Positions 43,776 through 50,479 of a DNA stretch of 64,000 nt are shown piece by piece. The notes below the pieces were generated by a model. It was not told the origin of the DNA. It saw only the letters and a program-made list of their open reading frames with translations, and ran no database searches. The translations under genes were made by a program, and so were the position numbers. This DNA comes from an uncultured Bacteroidales bacterium. Its GTDB lineage: Bacteria > Bacteroidota > Bacteroidia > Bacteroidales > Muribaculaceae. The first letter of the stretch is position 1. Every line of letters starts with the position of its first letter. The DNA lies in assembly GCA_902777835.1 (NCBI GenBank), contig CACYVC010000011.1:124001-188000 (forward strand), given 5' to 3'.

Positions 43776-44654
43776 ATGAAAGCATTTGTTTTTCCTGGCC
43801 AGGGTGCACAGTTTGTAGGAATGGGAAAAGACCTGTACGACAACAACGCTGAGGCCCGTGAAATGTTTGAGAAAGCCAACGAAGTACTCGGTTTCCGCAT
43901 CACCGACCTGATGTTTGAGGGCACTGAGGACGACCTAAAACAGACTAAAGTTACTCAACCCGCTGTATTCCTGCATAGTGTGATACTTGCCAAGACCCTT
44001 GGCGATGATTTTAAACCCGACATGGTAGCTGGCCACTCACTCGGTGAGTTCTCGGCTCTCGTTGCTGCTGGTGTTCTGCCTTTTGAGCAGGGTCTAAAGC
44101 TCGTGGAGACACGCGCTCTTGCTATGCAGAAGGCTTGCGAGGCAACTCCTTCGACCATGGCTGCCATCATCGGAATGGAAGATGATAAGGTGGAGGAAAT
44201 CTGCGCCTCAATCGATGGCGTTTGTGTTCCTGCCAACTACAACAGCCCAGGTCAAGTAGTTATCAGCGGTTCGTTTGAGGCAATCGAGGCTGCTTGCGCC
44301 AAATTCAAGGAAGCTGGCGCTCGCCGTGCTCTGCCATTGAAGGTGGGAGGCGCATTCCACTCGCCTCTTATGGAGCCTGCTCGCGAGGAGCTTGCAAAAG
44401 CTATCCACGAGGCAAATTTCAGCGAGCCCATCTGCCCTATCTATCAAGATGTTGATGCTAAACCACACACCAATCCTGAGGAAATTAAAGAGAACCTCAT
44501 CAAGCAACTTACAGCGCCCGTGCGCTGGAGCCACATTGTTGCCAACATGGCAGCCGACGGCATGACCGAGGCTGTAGAGCTTGGTCCCGGCAAGGTGCTG
44601 CAAGGCTTAATTGGCCGCACATGCAAAGACGTTGCAGTGAGCGGAATGGAATAA
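43776..44654 (+). CDS. fabD: Malonyl-CoA:ACP transacylase
   Basis: 292-residue fatty-acid synthesis enzyme that moves malonyl from CoA to acyl carrier protein. Begins FVFPGQGAQFVGMGKDLY; catalytic Ser88 in GHSLGEFSALVAAG; a conserved VSGSFEAIEAA-like segment (VVISGSFEAI near 165); catalytic His in VGGAFHSPLM near 190; and GPGKVLQGLI near the end. Length normal. Single gene with its own promoter and terminator; other fab genes are not adjacent. Confidence 0.96.
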   Translation: MKAFVFPGQGAQFVGMGKDLYDNNAEAREMFEKANEVLGFRITDLMFEGTEDDLKQTKVTQPAVFLHSVILAKTLGDDFKPDMVAGHSLGEFSALVAAGVLPFEQGLKLVETRALAMQKACEATPSTMAAIIGMEDDKVEEICASIDGVCVPANYNSPGQVVISGSFEAIEAACAKFKEAGARRALPLKVGGAFHSPLMEPAREELAKAIHEANFSEPICPIYQDVDAKPHTNPEEIKENLIKQLTAPVRWSHIVANMAADGMTEAVELGPGKVLQGLIGRTCKDVAVSGME

Positions 44655-44691
44655 ATTAATGCATAATTTAGAATGTACAATGCATATTCAG

Positions 44692-44727
44692 GAAACATTG
44701 CTTGAGTTCTTTCAAGCAATGTTTTTT
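44692..44727 (+). terminator. Terminator of fabD
   Basis: Stem AAACATTGCTTGAA-type / TTCAAGCAATGTTT followed by TTTT, 38 bases after fabD. Confidence 0.93.
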
Positions 44728-44746
44728 CATTATTTAATAGTCTATA

Positions 44747-44779
44747 TTGGTAAGGGATAATAAAATTCACTAATTTTGC
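44747..44779 (+). promoter_or_regulatory. Promoter of the calcium/sodium antiporter gene
   Basis: TTG at 44747-44749, 21 bases, TAATTTTGC at 44771-44779; ATG at 44801. Confidence 0.65.
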
Positions 44780-44800
44780 AGCCAATTAAAAGAGATTATA

Positions 44801-45775
44801 ATGGACTATCTATTTTTCTTCTTAGGATTAGGACTGCTGCTGCTTGGCGCCAACTATCTTGTTGACTCAGCAGTGGCGATTGCGCAACGCGCAAAAATAT
44901 CAAACTTCATCATTGGTCTTACAATTGTGGGCATCGGAACCTCAGCGCCAGAGTTGTTTGTCTCCATCCAGAGTGCACTCACTGGTCACGGTGACATAGC
45001 AATGGGTAATGTATTAGGCTCCAATATCGCCAACGTGTTCCTTATTCTGGGTGTAACGGCAACGATTTTGCCGTTTGCCATCGACAAGTTGCAAAGACGG
45101 CGCGACATTCCATTTGGCATTGCTACAGCACTGCTAGTTCTACTGCTTGCTAACGACAACTTTATTCCTGGCATCTCCGATAACTTCTTGTCGAGACTCG
45201 ACGGCATATTCCTGCTTATTGTGTTTGTAGTTTATATGGCGTTCGTTATCCTAAGAAAGGGAAAAGACCCGACACAGGCACTTGCCGAGGCCGACGAAGA
45301 GACCAAGTCGCAACTCGCTGAAAAAAATGTGATACTGCTATGGGCGATTGCAGCCGCATCACTAGCAGCACTGCTCTGGGGAGGAAATATGTTCCTCGAC
45401 TCGGCTAAGAATCTAGCTGCCGCATGGGGCATGAGCGAGGCGGTGATTTCTATAACAATAGTTGCCGTGGGCACTTCGCTGCCTGAGCTCATCACTGCCA
45501 TTATCGCCGCTTGCAAGAAGAATCCACAGCTAGCCCTAGGCAATGTCATTGGCTCTAACGTATTCAACCTATTGATGATACTGGGAGTGTCATCAACAAT
45601 CCACCCCTACTTTCTCACCTCAATCAACATCGTTGACTATCTGATGGCACTATTCGCCGCCATTTGTGTCTTCATCACCATCTTCACCTTTGGAAAGAAA
45701 AAATTCGATCGCATCGAAGGTGTCATTTTCATACTTATTTATATTGGCTATACTGTTTATCTCTTGATGCGATAA
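44801..45775 (+). CDS. Calcium/sodium antiporter of the CaCA family (YrbG-like)
   Basis: 324-residue inner membrane antiporter with ten helices in two inverted halves. The alpha-1 repeat is LTIVGIGTSAPELFVS with GNVLGSNIANVFLILG, and the alpha-2 repeat is ITIVAVGTSLPELITA with GNVIGSNVFNLLMILG; these Glu and Asn residues line the cation path. A charged loop (KGKDPTQALAEADEETKSQL) separates the halves. It exchanges Ca2+ (or another cation) for Na+ or H+. Single gene with its own promoter and a shared terminator. Confidence 0.94.
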   Translation: MDYLFFFLGLGLLLLGANYLVDSAVAIAQRAKISNFIIGLTIVGIGTSAPELFVSIQSALTGHGDIAMGNVLGSNIANVFLILGVTATILPFAIDKLQRRRDIPFGIATALLVLLLANDNFIPGISDNFLSRLDGIFLLIVFVVYMAFVILRKGKDPTQALAEADEETKSQLAEKNVILLWAIAAASLAALLWGGNMFLDSAKNLAAAWGMSEAVISITIVAVGTSLPELITAIIAACKKNPQLALGNVIGSNVFNLLMILGVSSTIHPYFLTSINIVDYLMALFAAICVFITIFTFGKKKFDRIEGVIFILIYIGYTVYLLMR

Positions 45776-45793
45776 ATAAAAAAGAATACAACA

Positions 45794-45829
45794 AAGGCAC
45801 CATTGAGCAAGAATGGTGCCTTATCTTTT
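45794..45829. terminator. Bidirectional terminator
   Basis: Perfect 11-base stem AAGGCACCATT / AATGGTGCCTT with a 7-base loop, followed by ATCTTTTT on the plus strand and TGTTGT on the minus strand. Serves the antiporter gene and the convergent DUF5103 gene. Confidence 0.88.
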
Positions 45830-45841
45830 TACTAGTTTTCT

Positions 45842-47104
45842 TTATCGTCCCGAATAGATAATCCCGAATCCTACGAAGTGGTCGTAGCGCTCGCCGAAGG
45901 GGCGGTCATAAACTTTAATAAGGTATTCATTTGAAGTCTGGTACTTATCACCTTCTATCATGCCAGTCTGCCCTACTCCGCTGCCGTCTGGCACCCATAG
46001 ATACTGGTAGTTGTAGGCTCCTTGCTTGAGCAGGATGTCGCAATTATAGGTGCCATAATTCGGGTCATAGCGCATCAGGCACTGCTCAGGCGGCATTCCC
46101 AGCGTGAACTCGCCCTGCACGAAGAGGTTGCCGCCTTCTAATCGCTCGCCAGTGTAGAGATTGAAATGGGTGACGATATAGTCGCTCTCAACCATCGAGT
46201 CGTAGGCACCCGACGTCCTGATAGTGAAATGCCCATATTGAGTCTTGTCGTAGAGATACTGCCCGTCAACACGTGGTTCATTGCGATAGAGAGTAGCGTG
46301 ATAATAAGGCTCAAAATACTGTATCTTTTCCACGCCCATGTTCATCGAGTTGATGTTCACCATCTCGATGCGGCGATACTCATTGCCAGCAGGAAAGATG
46401 AGGTCACGGTTATGCTCAAAGGTCACCTGGTTTCCGCTCACCATCATTGGTTTAGTTACCATCACCTCGTTGTCGGGACGCGAGTTCTGTGACACGATTA
46501 TCCCAAGTTCGTTATACGGGTCACTAATGCGCTCGCCGCCCTTGGTGGTGACAACAAAATTCACCTGCTGATTATGGGCATTGTAATCTACATCGGTATT
46601 GGTAAGTACTTCGGCATAGACTCCCATAGTGTTCTCACACACCGAAAAACGAGTCTGGAACAGCACATCGTCGGGATCGTCCTGACGATAGACCTTGAGC
46701 ACATAGTTGCCGCTTTTGGTGATGATAAAGTCATTGTTTGGAATACAAAAGTCGTAGTTGAAATAATGCACAAAAGTCGCCTCGCTGGGTTTATAGTCCT
46801 CGATGTCTGCCTGATTAAAACCGTCAACATATTCGCTCTCAACCAACTGCGACGGCTGCCAATTTGCATTACAATGGGTGACGCTGTAGCGCAGATACTG
46901 AATGTCAAGGTCGAGATAGTCGAAGTTCACATTGAGAACATCGTCGCTGCCAAGCACATAGATTGGAGGAAAGTACATATTGCTTAAAGGAGCGATTTTA
47001 ACCGACTTAACATTTGGGTCAAAGATGTGTACTTGAGTGTCCTCTGCAACCATTCTAGTCACAGCTACGAGGCACATTATAATAAAAAAAAGATATTTCT
47101 TCAT
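45842..47104 (-). CDS. DUF5103 domain protein, secreted
   Basis: 420 residues, with start chosen at 47104 (MKKYLFFIIMCLVAVTRMVA), which gives a signal peptide; an ATG at 47113 adds only three residues, and upstream codons lack a matching start. It belongs to the DUF5103 family of Bacteroidota envelope proteins: DTQVHIFDPNVKSVKIAPL near the start, FDYLDLDIQYLRYSVTHCNA near 60, and the closing SNEYLIKVYDRPFGERYDHFVG. All beta in pattern; function unknown. Single gene, with a likely -7 element TATCTTTG on the minus strand at 47136-47129. Confidence 0.85.
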   Translation of the reverse strand: MKKYLFFIIMCLVAVTRMVAEDTQVHIFDPNVKSVKIAPLSNMYFPPIYVLGSDDVLNVNFDYLDLDIQYLRYSVTHCNANWQPSQLVESEYVDGFNQADIEDYKPSEATFVHYFNYDFCIPNNDFIITKSGNYVLKVYRQDDPDDVLFQTRFSVCENTMGVYAEVLTNTDVDYNAHNQQVNFVVTTKGGERISDPYNELGIIVSQNSRPDNEVMVTKPMMVSGNQVTFEHNRDLIFPAGNEYRRIEMVNINSMNMGVEKIQYFEPYYHATLYRNEPRVDGQYLYDKTQYGHFTIRTSGAYDSMVESDYIVTHFNLYTGERLEGGNLFVQGEFTLGMPPEQCLMRYDPNYGTYNCDILLKQGAYNYQYLWVPDGSGVGQTGMIEGDKYQTSNEYLIKVYDRPFGERYDHFVGFGIIYSGR

Positions 47105-47178
47105 AATCGTCATGAATTTGAATTTTGACAAAGATACACATTTTTGGTTTAAAATGCAGAAATTTTGCAGATAATAAT

Positions 47179-47187
47179 TATTTTTGC
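47179..47187 (+). promoter_or_regulatory. Possible promoter of the sulfoxide reductase gene
   Basis: TATTTTTGC ending 14 bases before the ATG at 47202. Its position makes the in-frame ATG at 47184 unlikely as start. Confidence 0.45.
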
Positions 47188-47201
47188 AAAAAAATGTGAT
47201 T

Positions 47202-47663
47202 ATGACAAAGCAAGAGAAATATGAAGAACTGCTGCCACAAGTGGTGGCAATGATTGAAGGTGAGACTAATGAAGTGAGCGTGATGGCCAATGTATCAGCA
47301 ATGCTCCATGAGGCTTTTGGATGGTGGTGGACAGGGTTTTACACAGTAAACGGTGATCGCCTTGAGCTTGGTCCATTCCAAGGACCAATTGCATGCTACC
47401 GCATAAAACGTGGACGAGGAGTGTGTGGCACTGCTTGGGACCGTGACGAGACAGTAATAGTCCCCGATGTGGAGCAATTCCCTGGCCACATAGCGTGTAG
47501 CAGCCTCTCACGCAGCGAAATAGTAGTTCCTGTGCATGACAATAAGAATAATGTAGTAGCCGTTCTCGATATCGATAGCAAAGACCTCAACACCTTTGAC
47601 GAAACCGACAAGACTTATCTCGAAAAACTAGTAAAAGCACTATCAAAAACCGTCATTTGGTAG
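47202..47663 (+). CDS. Free methionine-(R)-sulfoxide reductase (GAF domain)
   Basis: 153-residue GAF-fold enzyme (fRMsr, YebR/MsrC type) that repairs oxidised free methionine. Start chosen at 47202 (MTKQEKYEELL). Seen: GWWWTGFYTV near residue 40; LGPFQGPIACYRIKRGRGVCGTAWD near 55, with two of the family cysteines; PGHIACSSLSRSEIVVPV near 94, with the third; and VVAVLDIDSKDLNTFDE. The three cysteines match the catalytic and resolving set of fRMsr, which other GAF proteins lack. Single gene. Confidence 0.93.
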   Translation: MTKQEKYEELLPQVVAMIEGETNEVSVMANVSAMLHEAFGWWWTGFYTVNGDRLELGPFQGPIACYRIKRGRGVCGTAWDRDETVIVPDVEQFPGHIACSSLSRSEIVVPVHDNKNNVVAVLDIDSKDLNTFDETDKTYLEKLVKALSKTVIW

Positions 47664-47702
47664 TAAAAATTTGCTAAAAACATGTTATAAAACATATTTT
47701 TC

Positions 47703-47734
47703 TTGGTTAATCCAGGAAAAATAAGTACCTTTGC
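47703..47734 (+). promoter_or_regulatory. Promoter of an orphan short transcript
   Basis: TTG at 47703-47705, exactly 20 bases, TACCTTTGC at 47726-47734. One of the best consensus matches in the window, yet no ordinary gene follows on this strand before the convergent nfn genes. Confidence 0.75.
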
Positions 47735-47761
47735 ACCGTGAATTGATGAGAATATTTGTAG

Positions 47762-47781
47762 GGACGAGGCCTGCCTTGTCC
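47762..47781. repeat. REP-like small palindrome
   Basis: GGACGAGG-cctg-CCTTGTCC, eight-base arms with one G-U pair, in the leader of the orphan transcript, preceded by TTTGTAG. It resembles short palindromes dispersed in many genomes; no second copy is in this window. Confidence 0.45.
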
Positions 47782-47820
47782 GATTTCAGGAAATGTATTA
47801 CGATTAAAGATCTTTAGAGT

Positions 47821-47940
47821 ATGAAAACAACAAAAAGGGGTATAAATCACGGCTTCATACTACCAAATCACGCTTATCACCCCAACGTGGCATTACGAAG
47901 CCAGCAACCTAAGGGCTATATAGCATGGCCCGAAAAGTGA
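47821..47940 (+). CDS. Possible 39-residue small protein
   Basis: ATG at 47821 to TGA at 47940. The peptide starts MKTTKRGINHGFILPNHAY and ends PKGYIAWPEK; it is basic, with no membrane segment or signal, and I do not recognise it. It lies about 80 bases after a predicted transcription start and before a terminator, so it is likely transcribed. The same RNA could instead be non-coding. It is not a leader for the neighbours, which are on the other strand or far away. Confidence 0.35.
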   Translation: MKTTKRGINHGFILPNHAYHPNVALRSQQPKGYIAWPEK

Positions 47941-47997
47941 GATCATCAAAATAATGACTTTCACATTTTAGAGAGAAAACAACAGTTTATAATAACG

Positions 47998-48025
47998 GAG
48001 GATGCACCCCTTGGGATGCATCCTC
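47998..48025. terminator. Terminator between the orphan transcript and the nfn genes
   Basis: Nine-base perfect stem GAGGATGCA / TGCATCCTC; weak T-runs on both sides (AATTTCATTT and CGTTATTAT). It probably serves both directions. Confidence 0.7.
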
Positions 48026-48047
48026 AATTTCATTTATCATTAGTTGA

Positions 48048-49505
48048 TTACTCGCCTAGCAGTTGTTTTGCCATGTTTTGGGCAGCACGACGGCCATCGC
48101 CCATAGCGAGGATTACAGTGGCACCACCACGCACGATGTCACCACCAGCATAGAGGTCACCGATATTACTTTGCATAGTCTCCTCATTAACAACGATTGT
48201 GTTGCGGCGGCTCACGTCAAGGCCCTCGATTGAGCGAGGCACAAGCTGGTTGGGTGATACACCTACAGCCACAATAACGATATCAACAGGAATCTCCTCG
48301 ATAGCGCCCTCAACAGGCACTGGAGAGCGGCGTCCGCTTGCGTCGGGCTCGCCAAGCTCCATGCGCTGGATGCGCATAGCCTTGATGTGGCCCTTCTCGT
48401 CACCGATGTACTCGATGGGGTTGTGCAGAGTCATGAACTCAACGCCCTCTTCCTTGGCATGTCCAACTTCCTCACGACGTGCAGGCATCTCCTCCTCGCT
48501 ACGGCGATAGACGAGAATCACGCGCTTAGCACCCATTCGCAGAGCGGTACGGGTAGAGTCCATAGCGGTGTTGCCACCACCAATCACAGCGATAGTCTCA
48601 CCATGCATAACAGGAGTGTCGCCACCACGGCCTGCACTCATCAGGTTGATGCGGGTGAGGTACTCGTTGCTCGACATCACGCCAATAAGGTTCTCTCCGG
48701 GGATGTCCATGAATCGTGGGAAACCAGCGCCGGAGCCAACGAACACACCCTTGAAACCCTGCTCGTGCAGGTTGTCGTAAGTGATAGTTTTGCCCACCAG
48801 CACATCTTTCTCAAATTTCACGCCCATCTTTCGCAGGCCCTCGATTTCGTAGTCAACGATTGAGTTAGGCAGACGGAACTCAGGAATACCATACTTGAGC
48901 ACGCCACCAATCTCGTGAAGTGCCTCAAAAACGGTAACATCAAAACCCTGCTTTGCCATATCGCCGGCAAATGACAATCCCGAAGGGCCACTACCAATAA
49001 CGGCAACCTTGATGCCATTAGCAGGTTTCATTGGCGGAACCTCCTGCTCGGTGTTGTTGCGCTGCCAGTCGGCGGCAAAGCGCTCCAGGTAACCGATTGC
49101 CACTGCGGGCTGTTTCATCTTCAGACGTATGCACTTGCTCTCGCACTGTTTCTCTTGTGGACACACACGGCCGCACACTGCGGGCAGTGAGCTAGTCTCC
49201 TTGAGGGTAGCGGCAGCCTGTGCAAATTCGCCACGCTCAATGTTCTTGATAAACTTAGGAATGTTGATACCAACGGGACATCCTGTGACGCACTGTGGAT
49301 TGGGGCAGTCGAGACAACGGGTTGCCTCAAGCACTGCCTGCTCGGCGTTGATGCCCTGGTTTACCTCCTCATTACAAGTGATGCGATAGGCTGGGTCGAG
49401 CTGAGGCATCTCAACACGGGCTATATTGTTTCTCTCTTTTGCGGTTTTTGACTTGCGCAATTCCTCGCGCCAAGCCTCGTTGCGAGATTCGTTATAGTTT
49501 TCCAT
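48048..49505 (-). CDS. NfnB-type FAD/Fe-S oxidoreductase (annotated in many genomes as NADPH-dependent glutamate synthase)
   Basis: 485-residue flavoprotein with GltD-like fold. The N-terminus has cysteine clusters CLDCPNPQCVTGCPVGINIP near residue 63 and CGRVCPQEKQCESKC near 110 for two [4Fe-4S] centres. An FAD Rossmann motif (KVAVIGSGPSGLSFAGDMA near 165), an NADPH motif (ETIAVIGGGNTAMDSTRTAL near 305) and the closing GDLYAGGDIVRGGATVILAM follow. Because the next gene encodes an NfnA-like subunit, the pair is best read as NADH-dependent reduced ferredoxin:NADP oxidoreductase, which bifurcates electrons between NAD, NADP and ferredoxin. A stand-alone glutamate synthase role is less likely but not excluded. 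The two genes are 21 bases apart. Confidence 0.85.
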   Translation of the reverse strand: MENYNESRNEAWREELRKSKTAKERNNIARVEMPQLDPAYRITCNEEVNQGINAEQAVLEATRCLDCPNPQCVTGCPVGINIPKFIKNIERGEFAQAAATLKETSSLPAVCGRVCPQEKQCESKCIRLKMKQPAVAIGYLERFAADWQRNNTEQEVPPMKPANGIKVAVIGSGPSGLSFAGDMAKQGFDVTVFEALHEIGGVLKYGIPEFRLPNSIVDYEIEGLRKMGVKFEKDVLVGKTITYDNLHEQGFKGVFVGSGAGFPRFMDIPGENLIGVMSSNEYLTRINLMSAGRGGDTPVMHGETIAVIGGGNTAMDSTRTALRMGAKRVILVYRRSEEEMPARREEVGHAKEEGVEFMTLHNPIEYIGDEKGHIKAMRIQRMELGEPDASGRRSPVPVEGAIEEIPVDIVIVAVGVSPNQLVPRSIEGLDVSRRNTIVVNEETMQSNIGDLYAGGDIVRGGATVILAMGDGRRAAQNMAKQLLGE

Positions 49506-49526
49506 TTTTATTGTTTTTTAGCAAGT

Positions 49527-50303
49527 TTACATTTTCAAGCGCATTAACAACTCGTCGAAATCAATCTCATGAGCATCGAACTCAGGACCCTCAACACACA
49601 CAAAGCGGGTCTTTCCACCAACGCTCACACGGCAAGCGCCGCACATGCCAGTACCGTCAACCATGATAGCATTGAGCGATGCCTCGGTGGGAACCTCATA
49701 CTTCTTGGTCAATAGCGACACAAATTTCATCATGATAGCGGGACCAATGGTCACAACCTTATCAACCTTCTCGCGCTTGATAACCTCCTCTACACCAGCA
49801 GTAACAAGGCCCTTTGTGCCATAACTGCCGTCATCGGTCATGATGATCACATCGTCGCTCGAAGCGCGAACCTCATCCTCAAGGATAATCAGGTCCTTGG
49901 TGCGACCTGCTAGCACGCTAACCACGCGGTTGCCAGCCTCTTTCATTGCACGGATAATGGGCAGCAATGGAGCTACGCCCACACCACCACCGCAACAAAG
50001 CACGGTGCCATAGTTCTCGATGCGGGTGGCCTGGCCCAGAGGGCCAACCACGTCGGTCAGGAACTCGCCTGGCTCGAGAGCGCAGATTTTGCGGGTTGAG
50101 TCGCCCACGGCTTGAATCACAAGCGTGATAGTGCCTGCTGCTGGGTCGCTGTCGGCGATTGTCAATGGAATTCTCTCTCCCTTCTCACCACAGCGCACAA
50201 TCACGAAATGGCCGGCACGGCGAGCTTTTGCAATAAGGGGAGCTTCAACAACGAGCTTTGTAACATTCTCGCTGAAACGTTGTTTGCTTACAATCTTATT
50301 CAT
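49527..50303 (-). CDS. NfnA-type FAD/[2Fe-2S] subunit (dihydroorotate dehydrogenase electron-transfer-like)
   Basis: 258-residue partner of the preceding product. Residues 1-100 form the FAD-binding barrel (KARRAGHFVIVRCGEKGERIPLTI). Residues 100-220 form the NAD-binding domain (VLCCGGGVGVAPLLPIIRAM, VVTIGPAIMMKFVSLL). The C-terminal cysteines in GTGMCGACRVSVGGKTRFVCVEG bind a [2Fe-2S] cluster. This is the PyrK/SudB/NfnA layout. First gene of the pair, with a -7 element TACCTTTGC on the minus strand at 50352-50344. Confidence 0.88.
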   Translation of the reverse strand: MNKIVSKQRFSENVTKLVVEAPLIAKARRAGHFVIVRCGEKGERIPLTIADSDPAAGTITLVIQAVGDSTRKICALEPGEFLTDVVGPLGQATRIENYGTVLCCGGGVGVAPLLPIIRAMKEAGNRVVSVLAGRTKDLIILEDEVRASSDDVIIMTDDGSYGTKGLVTAGVEEVIKREKVDKVVTIGPAIMMKFVSLLTKKYEVPTEASLNAIMVDGTGMCGACRVSVGGKTRFVCVEGPEFDAHEIDFDELLMRLKM

Positions 50304-50343
50304 TGGTTATAGTTAATGTGAATTAGTTTTTTAATTTGAACGT

Positions 50344-50352
50344 GCAAAGGTA
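50344..50352 (-). promoter_or_regulatory. Promoter -7 element of the nfn genes
   Basis: TACCTTTGC on the minus strand, 41 bases before the ATG at 50303. No ideal TTG at -33. Confidence 0.5.
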
Positions 50353-50479
50353 AGGAGAATTTCTGAAATAAGACACTTATTACCACTAAACTTTTCAACA
50401 ATTGCTTAATAATAGACAAGTTTCTTAAACCATAACCACATTACTTGCACAACGTGCATAAAAACAATTAAAGACAGAA

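Larger units (their letters stand above)
47664..48047. other. Intergenic region with an orphan transcription unit
   Basis: 384 bases holding a strong plus-strand promoter (47703-47734), a REP-like hairpin (47762-47781), a 39-codon ORF (47821-47940) and a hairpin terminator (47998-48025). No known structured RNA (tmRNA, RNase P, SRP, 6S) is recognised. Confidence 0.6.

Noticed and set aside
47741-48030. 6S, tmRNA, SRP or RNase P RNA in the orphan transcript
   Set aside because: None of the conserved sequence blocks of these RNAs is present, and the region does not fold into a single long interrupted hairpin by eye.
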